From the NCBI GenBank assembly GCA_015295945.1, contig DVED01000174.1, positions 1 to 36,500 of the forward strand: 36,500 bases of DNA, written 5' to 3'. This document shows, piece after piece, positions 17,557-25,177 of this stretch. The translations under genes were made by a program, and so were the position numbers. The notes under the pieces are model-generated. The model was not told where the DNA came from. It made no database searches and worked only from the letters and a program-made list of their open reading frames with translations. Source of the stretch: Oscillatoriales cyanobacterium M59_W2019_021. GTDB taxonomy: Bacteria > Cyanobacteriota > Cyanobacteriia > Cyanobacteriales > Geitlerinemataceae. Each line of letters opens with the position of its first letter. Positions within the stretch are counted from its first letter, which is position 1.

Positions 17557-18873
17557 TCATTCTTCCTTCTGCTTCTTCTCCGCTTCCAACCGCAACCGCA
17601 CCGACTCGGCGTGAGAGTGCAACCCTTCCGCTTGTGCCAACGCCTGAATCGCGCCGCCCATTTTTTTCAGTGCCGTTGCCGAATATTCGATCAAACTCGA
17701 GTGCTTCATAAACGTTTCTACCCCCAACGCCGAAGCATACCGCGCCGTGCCGGACGTGGGCAGGGTATGATTGGGACCGGCGAGGTAGTCTCCCACCGCT
17801 TCTGGGGTGGAACTGCCGAGGAAAATCGCTCCGGCGTGGCGAATTTGGGGAACCAAATCCCACGGTTCTTCGACTTCCAATTCCAAGTGTTCCGGCGCAA
17901 AAATGTTGGAGAGTTCGGCAGCTTCTTCGAGGGACTCGACGATGACGATCACTCCGTAATGGGCGATCGCCTTTTCGGTTAGCAAGCGGCGGGGATGGTC
18001 TGCCAGTTGGCGATCGACTTCTGCCACCACTTGCCGCGCCAGTGCCGAATCCGGGGTGAGCAAAATCGACGATGCCATGGGATCGTGTTCTGCTTGCGCC
18101 AGCAAATCCGCCGCCAGATACACTGGATTCGCCGTACTATCGGCAATCACCAACACTTCCGACGGACCCGCCAGGGAGTCGATCCCCACCGTGCCGTAGA
18201 CTAATTTTTTCGCCAAGGTGACGTAAATATTGCCCGGTCCGGTGATAACATCCACTTTGGGAATCGTTTCGGTTCCGTAGGCTAAAGCGGCGATCGCCTG
18301 AGCGCCTCCCACGCGATAGATTTCTTGGATTCCCGCTTCCTGCGCCGCCACCAAAACCACGGGATTGAGGGTTTTATCCGTCCCCGGCGGCGTCACCATG
18401 GCAATGCTCGGCACGCCTGCCACCTTCGCCGGAATTGCGTTCATCAACACCGTACTGGGATACGCCGCGCGACCGCCGGGAATGTAGATCCCCGCCCGAT
18501 CGACCGGATTGTATCGCTTGCCCAACACGATCTCGTCTTCGCCGAAATTCACCCAACTCTTCGGCACGCGCTGCCGATGGAATGCCTCGATTTGCTGGGC
18601 TGCCAGCCGAATTGCCCCCAGCAACTCCGGAGAGACGTGCTGGTATGCCATATCGAGTTCGATATCGCTCACCCTCAACTTGTCGGACGTCAGGGCTTGA
18701 CCGTCGAACTCGCGGGTGTAGTGCAGCAAAGCACGATCGCCCTCCCGCTTGACGGCTGTTAGTACCTCCCGCACCGTTGCCTCTTTTTCCGCTACGCGAT
18801 CGTCGTGGGTGCGATCGCAAATCCGACGCAGTTCAGCTTCTGCCTCAGTCCGCTGAGTGAGAATTCGCAGCAT
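17557..18873 (-). CDS. hisD: Histidinol dehydrogenase
   Basis: HisD performs the last two oxidations of histidine synthesis (histidinol to histidine, NAD, Zn). Seen: 438 residues with ALLHYTREFDG, YNPVDRAGIYIPGGRAAYPS, MNAIPAKVAGV, GGAQAIAALAYGTE, KVDVITGPGNIYV, DSLAGPSEVLVIAD, LLAQAEHDP (zinc His), FAPEHLEL and GPNHTLPTSGTARY. All are family hallmarks. It is unlinked to other his genes, as usual in cyanobacteria. Divergent from rpsT. Confidence 0.97.
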   Translation of the reverse strand: MLRILTQRTEAEAELRRICDRTHDDRVAEKEATVREVLTAVKREGDRALLHYTREFDGQALTSDKLRVSDIELDMAYQHVSPELLGAIRLAAQQIEAFHRQRVPKSWVNFGEDEIVLGKRYNPVDRAGIYIPGGRAAYPSTVLMNAIPAKVAGVPSIAMVTPPGTDKTLNPVVLVAAQEAGIQEIYRVGGAQAIAALAYGTETIPKVDVITGPGNIYVTLAKKLVYGTVGIDSLAGPSEVLVIADSTANPVYLAADLLAQAEHDPMASSILLTPDSALARQVVAEVDRQLADHPRRLLTEKAIAHYGVIVIVESLEEAAELSNIFAPEHLELEVEEPWDLVPQIRHAGAIFLGSSTPEAVGDYLAGPNHTLPTSGTARYASALGVETFMKHSSLIEYSATALKKMGGAIQALAQAEGLHSHAESVRLRLEAEKKQKEE

Positions 18874-18968
18874 GGAGTCCGAATGCCTATCTAGGTAACT
18901 GGGTTAATGGTTCCGAGTGACTAAGACGGATGCGCTTGAGTGCGAGTCTCCGCCTGTTTATAGCTTAA

Positions 18969-18984
18969 CGCGAATTTTTTCGCG
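18969..18984. other. Six-base hairpin with T4 loop upstream of the rpsT leader
   Basis: CGCGAA (18969-18974), TTTT loop, TTCGCG (18979-18984). It lies between hisD and the rpsT leader; role unknown, possibly insulating divergent transcription. Confidence 0.35.
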
Positions 18985-19011
18985 ACGCGCCTTTGTCCGG
19001 GGTCGAGATGT

Positions 19012-19179
19012 TATATTAGTTCTTCGGAAGCCTGAAGTTGAGTGAAAACTCACGGGGTTAGGAACTAGCCTCGTCAGACGCCGAGTAACAACCGCTACCT
19101 ATAGCTTGGGCTATCAGGCAAGTTGGTGCGATGAAGCGTCCCAAACCCAATGTTTGACAAAGTAATGTTGGGTAGTTCA
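19012..19179 (+). mobile_element. Structured RNA-like segment upstream of rpsT resembling an IS200/IS605 right end
   Basis: Seen: a row of small hairpins: cUUCGg-type TTC-TTCG-GAA (19021-19030), TGAGT-GAAA-ACTCA (19040-19053), GGTTAG-GAA-CTAGCC (19057-19071), ATAGC-TTGG-GCTAT (19102-19115), and ACCCAA/TTGGGT (19146-19174) followed by AGTTCA. From memory, GATGAAGC...CCCA, a terminal hairpin and GGGTAGTTCA are typical of the 3' ends of cyanobacterial IS200/IS605 (TnpB) elements, the part that yields the TnpB guide (omega) RNA. No tnpB or tnpA is present. A TATATT at 19012-19017 could be a -10 driving it. Alternative: a cis-acting rpsT leader. Confidence 0.45.
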
Positions 19180-19230
19180 TGCCTAAAAATGATTCAATCT
19201 TAACGTTCGTCGCAAACAGAGGAATTTCGA

Positions 19231-19530
19231 GTGGCTAATATCAAATCTGCTATCAAGCGCGTGCAAATCGCCGAGCGCAACCGACTGCGAAACAAAGCCT
19301 ACAAGTCCGCCGTGAAAACGCTGATGAAGAACTACCTTCAAGCCGTCAGCGAATACGGAACCAATCCCACCCCCGAGAAGCTGGCGGAAGTCCAGCAACG
19401 GCAAGCGGCAGCCTACAGCAAAATCGACAAAGCCGTCAAACGCGGCGTTCTCCACGCCAACAACGGCGCCCGAAAAAAATCTCGCTTAGCCAGAGCGCTA
19501 AAACAGTACGAAACTCCGGTAGCCTCCTAG
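19231..19530 (+). CDS. rpsT: Small ribosomal subunit protein S20
   Basis: S20 binds 16S rRNA early in 30S assembly. Seen: [60 protein letters not shown], the full S20 pattern at 99 residues. GTG start with AGAGGA upstream fixes the start. In many cyanobacteria rpsT-tatD precede rpoB; here rpsT-tatD persist but rpoB does not follow. Confidence 0.96.
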   Translation: MANIKSAIKRVQIAERNRLRNKAYKSAVKTLMKNYLQAVSEYGTNPTPEKLAEVQQRQAAAYSKIDKAVKRGVLHANNGARKKSRLARALKQYETPVAS

Positions 19531-19634
19531 GAGCAGGGGGAGCCGGGGAGGCAGGGGGAGAAAAGCAACTAACAACTAACCCCAAATGACCAACCCCAAA
19601 CCCCAAACCCCGAACACCCAAGACCCAGTGACCC
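19531..19634. repeat. STRR-type repeat island between rpsT and tatD
   Basis: Starts right at the rpsT stop with GAGCAGGGGGAGCCGGGGAG (G-rich), passes through AACTAACAACTAACCCC and ends with AACCCCAAACCCC and CAGTGACCCATGACC. The final ATGACCAACCCC supplies the tatD start codon. Confidence 0.85.
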
Positions 19635-20429
19635 ATGACCAACCCCATACAACTGATCGATACGCACGTTCACATTAACTTCGACGTGTTCCAAGGGGAA
19701 TTGGACGAGTTACGATCGCGCTGGCGAGAAGCTGGGGTCGCTCAACTCGTCCACGCCTGCGTTAAGCCGTCGGATTTCGACTCGATTCGGGCGATCGCTG
19801 ATCGGTTTGAGGAAATGTCCTTTGCCGTGGGGTTGCATCCCCTGGAAGCCGACAACTGGACGCCCCAGATGGGTGAGGAAATCCTAACTTTGGCAAAGTC
19901 AGACGCGCGGGTGGTGGCGATCGGGGAAATGGGGTTAGATTTCTTCAAAGCGGAAAATACTGATATCCAAAAGCAGGCATTTCTCACGCAACTGGAAATC
20001 GCCCACCAACTCAACTTACCCGTCATCATCCACTGCCGGGAGGCGGCAGAAACGATGGTTCCCCTGCTGCGGGAGTTTTGGGAACGGCACGGTGCGGTGC
20101 GCGGGGTGATGCACTGTTGGACGGGAACCCCGGAGGAAACCCAATGGTTTCTCGATCTGGGGTTTTACGTCAGCTTTAGCGGCGTGGTGACCTTTAAAAA
20201 GGCAACCGCCGTACAAGAGTCAGCGAAACGAGTTCCGGACGATCGCCTCCTCGTCGAAACCGACTGCCCGTTTTTAGCCCCGGTTCCCAAACGCGGCAAG
20301 CGCAACGAACCCGCCTACGTCCGCCACGTCGCCGAAGAAGTGGCAAAACTGCGAGGTATTCCTTTAGAAACCCTCGCCGCGCAAACCACCGAAAACGCCC
20401 GATCGTTATTTGCTTTGAAGAGTCATTAG
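19635..20429 (+). CDS. tatD: TatD family metal-dependent hydrolase (DNase)
   Basis: Seen: [11 protein letters not shown] (first metal His pair), [88 protein letters not shown] and [14 protein letters not shown]. All metal ligands (HxH, E, H, H, D) are visible. Family knowledge: TatD proteins are Mg-dependent 3'-5' exonucleases or deoxyribonucleases. The first residues MTNP are encoded by the intergenic repeat; no other start codon is available before LIDTHVH. Confidence 0.93.
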   Translation: MTNPIQLIDTHVHINFDVFQGELDELRSRWREAGVAQLVHACVKPSDFDSIRAIADRFEEMSFAVGLHPLEADNWTPQMGEEILTLAKSDARVVAIGEMGLDFFKAENTDIQKQAFLTQLEIAHQLNLPVIIHCREAAETMVPLLREFWERHGAVRGVMHCWTGTPEETQWFLDLGFYVSFSGVVTFKKATAVQESAKRVPDDRLLVETDCPFLAPVPKRGKRNEPAYVRHVAEEVAKLRGIPLETLAAQTTENARSLFALKSH

Positions 20430-20600
20430 TCATTCGTCATAGGTCATTTGGGGTTTGGGGTTTGGGGTTTGGGAGTTTGTTATTAGTTCTTGGGGAGTGG
20501 CTAGTGGCTAGTTGCATTCACGGTCTCCGTGTCCCCGTGTCTCCGTGTCTCCGTGTCTCCGTGTCTCCCTTCCCCCGCTCCCCCCGCTCCCCCTGCTCGA
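20430..20600. repeat. STRR-type repeat island with a five-copy 8-base tandem repeat
   Basis: After the tatD stop: AGTCATTAGTCATTCGTCAT, then GGGGTTTGGGGTTTGGGG. At 20526-20565 there are five copies of TCCGTGTC (one with CCCGTGTC), followed by CCCCCGCTCCCCCTGCTC before ispG. The rest to 20765 shows no gene; a CAGG near 20755 is a weak ribosome site for ispG. Confidence 0.88.
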
Positions 20601-20765
20601 CCATTTGTAGTAGCATTCAACCAAAACCCTATGGGAGTATCGTTCCCCGTTTCGCCGGGAAAATTCTGGTGATCGCCCCGCCTAAAATGTCCCGCTTTGT
20701 GGCAACCTGAATAGAGAGACCCAACTTTAAATATACTGACCTCGCAACTCAGTCAGGTTTTACTT

Positions 20766-21992
20766 ATGCAAACTTTGCCCAATCCCACCCAGACGGCATC
20801 TACATCCGCTCCTGCAACCTTCGACACCACCATTCGCAGGCGGAAAACCCGTCCGGTTCGAGTCGGCAATGTCACCATCGGTGGAGGATATCCGGTGGTG
20901 GTACAGTCGATGATCAACGAAGATACCATGGATATTGACGGGTCGGTGGCTGCCATTCGTCGATTGCACGAAATCGGCTGCGAAATCGTCCGCGTCACCG
21001 TCCCCAGTTTGTCCCACGCCAAAGCACTGGCAGATATCAAACGCAAACTGATCGAAACCTACCAAGACGTGCCGTTGGTTGCCGACGTTCACCACAACGG
21101 CATGAAAATTGCCTTAGAAGTTGCCAAGCATGTCGATAAAGTCCGGATCAATCCGGGATTGTACGTGTTTGAAAAACCCAAAAGCGATCGTACCGAATAT
21201 ACCCAAGCAGAATTCGATGAAATTGGCAACAAAATTCGCGAAACGTTAGAGCCTTTGGTCATCTCTTTGCGCGACCAAGGTAAAGCGATGCGAATTGGAG
21301 TTAACCACGGTTCTCTCGCCGAACGGATGCTGTTTACCTACGGCGATACTCCCGAAGGAATGGTGGAATCGGCGATCGAATTTATCAAGATTTGCGAATC
21401 GTTAAACTTCCACAATTTAGTGATTTCCCTCAAAGCATCTCGCGTTCCGGTGATGGTAGCCGCCTACCGGTTGATGGCGAAACGCATGGACGAATTGGGA
21501 ATGGATTATCCCTTACATTTAGGGGTAACCGAAGCCGGAGATGGAGAGTACGGTCGGATTAAATCTACAGCCGGAATTGCCCCGCTTTTAGCCGATGGCA
21601 TTGGCGATACCATTCGGGTTTCCATCACCGAAGCTCCGGAAAAAGAAATCCCGGTTTGCTACAGTATTTTACAAGCCCTGGGTTTGCGGAAAACCATGGT
21701 GGAATACGTAGCCTGTCCTTCCTGCGGTCGCACGTTATTCAACCTGGAAGACGTGCTTCATCAAGTGCGCGAAGCCACGAAACATTTAACGGGGTTGGAT
21801 ATTGCGGTGATGGGTTGCATCGTCAACGGTCCGGGGGAAATGGCGGATGCCGATTACGGTTACGTTGGCAAGCAACCGGGGTTTATTTCCCTGTATCGAG
21901 GACGGGAAGAAATTAAAAAAGTCCCGGAAGATCGAGGGGTGGAAGAGTTAATTAATTTAATTAAAGCCGACGGACGTTGGATCGATCCTTAA
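20766..21992 (+). CDS. ispG: 4-hydroxy-3-methylbut-2-enyl diphosphate synthase (IspG/GcpE)
   Basis: IspG carries out the penultimate step of the MEP isoprenoid pathway, reducing MEcPP to HMBPP with a [4Fe-4S] cluster and ferredoxin. Seen: [110 protein letters not shown] (near 317) and CIVNGPGEM (near 351), giving the three cluster cysteines. Length 408 is normal for the cyanobacterial/plant-like single-domain type. Confidence 0.97.
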   Translation: MQTLPNPTQTASTSAPATFDTTIRRRKTRPVRVGNVTIGGGYPVVVQSMINEDTMDIDGSVAAIRRLHEIGCEIVRVTVPSLSHAKALADIKRKLIETYQDVPLVADVHHNGMKIALEVAKHVDKVRINPGLYVFEKPKSDRTEYTQAEFDEIGNKIRETLEPLVISLRDQGKAMRIGVNHGSLAERMLFTYGDTPEGMVESAIEFIKICESLNFHNLVISLKASRVPVMVAAYRLMAKRMDELGMDYPLHLGVTEAGDGEYGRIKSTAGIAPLLADGIGDTIRVSITEAPEKEIPVCYSILQALGLRKTMVEYVACPSCGRTLFNLEDVLHQVREATKHLTGLDIAVMGCIVNGPGEMADADYGYVGKQPGFISLYRGREEIKKVPEDRGVEELINLIKADGRWIDP

Positions 21993-22124
21993 CGATCGGT
22001 TTTGGAAAAGTGGGTGTGGCGATCGATCTCCGTCCGGGTAGGTCGTCCCCCGCGTCGATTGGCTTGTGTTACAGTGGGCATAATCCCCATAACTCTCAGT
22101 ATTTCCCAGATAGGTGGTAGACAG

Positions 22125-23384
22125 ATGGCAATGACAACTCGTGGCTTGGTTTTGGGCGCAACTGTCGTCATGCTCAGTACCGTCACAATGATCGGTGCCG
22201 GTCTTCATCACAAGGGTCAAGCGTTTTTCCAAGATAGCCCGAAAGAATTAGTTGATGAAGTTTGGCAAATTATTGATAAGAATTATGTTGATGCCACCTT
22301 CAATCAAGTGGATTGGCGGGAAACCCGAGACGAGTACCTCAATCGTTCCTACACCAGCAATGAGGAAGCCTATGCGGCAATCCGGGAAATGCTGGAACTC
22401 TTGGGAGATCCCTACACGCGATTCATGGACCCGCAAGAGTTCCGGAATATGCAGATCGATACGGCAGGGGAACTGACGGGGGTGGGGATTCAATTGTCTC
22501 AGGACGAAGAGACGAACGAACTGATCGTGGTTTCGCCCATTGAAGATACGCCAGCGTTTCAAGCGGGGATTAAGGCACAAGACGTGATTATTGCCATCGA
22601 CGATCGCAGTACCGAGGGGATGAACATCAACGATGCCGTGAATTTAATTCGCGGTCAAGTGGGAACTTCGGTGAAGCTGAAAATTCGACGGGAAAAGGAA
22701 GAGCTAGAATTTGAGATTACCCGCGATCGCATCGAAATTCACCCCGTCCGCTACAGCTACTCTGCCGAAAATGGCGGCGTGGGTTATATTCGCCTGACCA
22801 ATTTTAGCGATAAAGCCGCAGAAGAAATGCGCGAGGCGATCGAAGATCTCGAATCGCAAAATGTAGTGGGATACGTCTTAGATTTGCGCTCCAATCCCGG
22901 CGGTTTGCTGCGTGCCAGCATCGATATCGCCCGGATGTGGCTCGATGAAGGGACGATCGTTTCGACCGTCAACCGCCAAGGCGTTGCCGACGAACAACGC
23001 GCCGACCATCGCGCTTTGACCGACAAACCCCTGGTGGTATTGGTCGATGGCGGTTCTGCCAGTGCCAGCGAGATCCTCTCCGGAGCGCTGCAAGATAACC
23101 ACCGCGCTGAACTGGTGGGAACGCAAACCTTCGGTAAAGGTTTGGTACAATCCGTTCGTCCCTTGGGAGACGGTTCCGGATTGGCGGTGACCATTGCCAA
23201 ATACCTGACACCCAGCGGTCGCGATATTAATGAAGAAGGGATCGCTCCGGATGTATCGCTGGAACTGACCGAAGAACAGCGGGAAAAATTGCAGCAGGAT
23301 CGCACCTTAATTGGCACGACCCAAGATCCTCAGTTTGCTAAAGCGATCGAAATTTTGGCTCAGGCAATTGCCACGAAGAAGTAG
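22125..23384 (+). CDS. ctp: Carboxyl-terminal processing protease (S41, CtpA family)
   Basis: Seen: a signal/anchor segment (RGLVLGATVVMLSTVTMIG), a PDZ domain (GVGIQLSQ...AFQAGIKAQDVIIAIDDRS), then the S41 protease core: VGYIRLTNFSDKAAEEM, YVLDLRSNPGGLL, VLVDGGSASASEILSGAL (catalytic Ser near 312) and TFGKGLVQS (catalytic Lys near 337, the expected Ser-Lys spacing). Family knowledge: cyanobacterial Ctps include CtpA, which matures the D1 protein of photosystem II in the lumen, and CtpB/CtpC; which one this is cannot be decided. Start: ATG at 22125 with AGGTGG upstream; a longer TTG frame from 22002 adds an implausible basic leader. Confidence 0.92.
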   Translation: MAMTTRGLVLGATVVMLSTVTMIGAGLHHKGQAFFQDSPKELVDEVWQIIDKNYVDATFNQVDWRETRDEYLNRSYTSNEEAYAAIREMLELLGDPYTRFMDPQEFRNMQIDTAGELTGVGIQLSQDEETNELIVVSPIEDTPAFQAGIKAQDVIIAIDDRSTEGMNINDAVNLIRGQVGTSVKLKIRREKEELEFEITRDRIEIHPVRYSYSAENGGVGYIRLTNFSDKAAEEMREAIEDLESQNVVGYVLDLRSNPGGLLRASIDIARMWLDEGTIVSTVNRQGVADEQRADHRALTDKPLVVLVDGGSASASEILSGALQDNHRAELVGTQTFGKGLVQSVRPLGDGSGLAVTIAKYLTPSGRDINEEGIAPDVSLELTEEQREKLQQDRTLIGTTQDPQFAKAIEILAQAIATKK

Positions 23385-23389
23385 TTTTG

Positions 23390-23450
23390 TAATTGGTAAT
23401 TGGTCATTTGGGGTTTGGGGGTTTGTTAGTTGTTTCTCTCCCCTGCTTCT
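23390..23450. repeat. STRR-type repeat island after ctp
   Basis: GTAATTGGTAATTGGTCATT and TGGGGTTTGGGGG directly after the stop (G-type), then TTTCTCTCCCCTGCTTCTCC toward the next gene. The rest to 23627 has no gene; it includes GGGAGAGGGTCGATCG and TATAAAAT (23580-23587), a likely -10 for the next gene. Confidence 0.75.
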
Positions 23451-23627
23451 CCAAGGTAGGGAACGAGTTTTCGGGTTCTAACGTCTTGAAGGCACATCTT
23501 AGCCGGATCTCTCGAGATTTTGGGAATTCGATCGGCTGATTTTCCCCGCTCTCGCTCGATTGGGAGAGGGTCGATCGCTATAAAATAGGCGATCGTTACG
23601 ATTGCAATTTAACAAAACGGGTACAAA

Positions 23628-24062
23628 ATGCTTATGAAGAGTCATCTACGTTCTCTAGTTTGTCGGCTTCTGGCTCTACCTTCAATGGCGTTACTGGTTG
23701 GGGGAATGCTACCACCAGGGGCAGTCGCAACCGAACTGACCACCCCGGCAATCGTCGCCCAAACTGCCGATATCCAAACCACTGCCGAACAGTTTGTGGA
23801 TGCTTTAGCGGCAGGCGACATCGAAAGCGCTCGCGAATTCCTCAATCCTGTGGTGAAAAAGGATTGGTCGGAAAGTGCGATGCGGCAAAATTGGCAAGAC
23901 GTGCTGGCAATGACGGGTGCTTTCCAAAATCGCCTCAGTTCTCGAGTGGAAAATGAGGTGGTTATCGTCACCGCTCAATTTGAAAACCAGACGAACGATA
24001 TCTTGGTGATTTTTGACGAGAGCGGTCAAGTCATCGGTTTTGACGTTCCCGAGATGAACTAA
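23628..24062 (+). CDS. Secreted DUF3887-like protein
   Basis: Seen: a signal peptide (MLMKSHLRSLVCRLLALPSM...LLVGGMLPPGAVA) and a ~100-residue domain: TAEQFVDALAAGDIESAREFLNPVVKKDWS, WQDVLAMTGAFQNRLSSRVE, VIVTAQFENQTNDILVIFDESGQVIGF. This pattern (accumulating residue loss followed by FxxxxN and a final Q-V-I-G-F strand) matches DUF3887, a SnoaL/NTF2-like fold that is often fused to or near hydrolases. Function unknown, probably periplasmic. A second in-frame Met at residue 3 is an alternative start. Confidence 0.8.
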   Translation: MLMKSHLRSLVCRLLALPSMALLVGGMLPPGAVATELTTPAIVAQTADIQTTAEQFVDALAAGDIESAREFLNPVVKKDWSESAMRQNWQDVLAMTGAFQNRLSSRVENEVVIVTAQFENQTNDILVIFDESGQVIGFDVPEMN

Positions 24063-24069
24063 CCTGCTA

Positions 24070-24131
24070 CCAATGGGTAATGGGTAATGGGTAATTGGCA
24101 AACAGCTTCTCCCCCTGCTCCCCCTGCTCGC
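24070..24131. repeat. STRR-type repeats between convergent genes
   Basis: CAATGGGTAATGGGTAATGG follows the plus-strand stop, then CTCCCCCTGCTCCCCCTGCTC, which on the minus strand is GCAGGGGG-type directly after the glyK stop. Each gene end thus carries the G-type form on its own coding strand. Confidence 0.8.
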
Positions 24132-24133
24132 AT

Positions 24134-25174
24134 TTACGGTCGATAAATTTGACCGAAGGTGCGATCGGGATTCACTGTCACTACCAAATCGACGCGGTTG
24201 CCATCCTCCACCAGGGGAGCGATAAACAAGTCTGGGTGTAACGACTTCCAAAAGTAGCCGACGAACTCTTCGATCTCCTCGTCGGTCATTCCCGCTTTAC
24301 CTTGGGCGATCGCTTGATGTTCGGCTTGCTGGCGCCAGGGAAGGCTGAGGCGATAGTCGGTGGGATAGAGAACCATCAGGCGATCGATCCGTTCCCAGAG
24401 GGGTAGGTAATCCCGAAGTCGTTCGTTCGTTTCCCTGGCGAAGGCTTTGTCTGCTTCCGTAACGATCGGATGGGGAGGATTGTCGAAAGCAGAGGGCTCG
24501 ACGGGTTGCGCCCCCACAAACCAGCCTTCAAAGAGAATAATATCCACGCCCGTCACGAGTTCCGGTTCGGCGCGATCGCCATCTCCGTTCCAGAGGGACT
24601 TATCGAAACGGGGAATGGCAATGGGTGCGGTTTCCCCCCGACGCAGGCGATCGAGAACTTCGATTCCCAACTCGATATCGTGGGTTCCCGGCGGACCCCG
24701 GCGAATGAAGCGGGGATCGGCAGCTTTCAAGCGTTGGCGATCGGCATGGGTTTTGTACAAATCGTCGATGGACAGACCGATCGTCCGGTATCCCAATTCT
24801 GCCAGAATGGTCGTTAGCATCGTCGCCAAGGTAGTTTTACCCATCCCTTGACCGCCCAAAACCCCCCGGACAAAAGGACGCCCTGCGGCGCGGCGATCGT
24901 CCGCTAATTGCATCGCCAACGGCAACCACAGCGTCCATAAATTGTCGTAAAAAGCGGCATGATGGGCGATGGGAAAGTGTTGACAGCGATCGATCGTGGC
25001 TAGAAATACATCGCATCGTCGGGCGATCGCCTCCCGGACGTTCTCCGGGGAAATGCCAAATGCGCGAGATCTCAAAGGATCGGCGAGTTCCCAACTTTCC
25101 AATTGCCGTTTGGCAGATTCGTCAAAGCGGCGATCGGCAATTCCTCGTTCTAAAATCGGTTGTAACTTACCCAT
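24134..25174 (-). CDS. glyK: D-glycerate 3-kinase, plant/cyanobacterial type
   Basis: GlyK phosphorylates glycerate to 3-phosphoglycerate, closing the photorespiratory cycle. Seen: a P-loop GVLGGQGMGKTTLATML, IGLSIDDLYKTHADRQRL, RGPPGTHDIELGIEVLDRLR, IPRFDKSLWNGDGDR, VDIILFEGWFVGAQPV, LMVLYPTDYRLSLPWRQQAE and GMTDEEIEEFVGYFWKSLHP. These are the signature of the phosphoribulokinase/uridine-kinase-like GLYK. Length 346 is normal. The ATG lies three bases after the stop of the sensor kinase gene, in GTAATGGGTAAG, itself a repeat-like motif, suggesting co-transcription with the kinase. Confidence 0.9.
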   Translation of the reverse strand: MGKLQPILERGIADRRFDESAKRQLESWELADPLRSRAFGISPENVREAIARRCDVFLATIDRCQHFPIAHHAAFYDNLWTLWLPLAMQLADDRRAAGRPFVRGVLGGQGMGKTTLATMLTTILAELGYRTIGLSIDDLYKTHADRQRLKAADPRFIRRGPPGTHDIELGIEVLDRLRRGETAPIAIPRFDKSLWNGDGDRAEPELVTGVDIILFEGWFVGAQPVEPSAFDNPPHPIVTEADKAFARETNERLRDYLPLWERIDRLMVLYPTDYRLSLPWRQQAEHQAIAQGKAGMTDEEIEEFVGYFWKSLHPDLFIAPLVEDGNRVDLVVTVNPDRTFGQIYRP

Positions 25175-25177
25175 TAC

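Noticed and set aside
19012-19179. tRNA, tmRNA or group II intron fragment
   Set aside because: No TpsiC-like GTTCGANTC, no cloverleaf, no tag ORF and no domain V signature; the IS200/IS605 right-end reading fits better.
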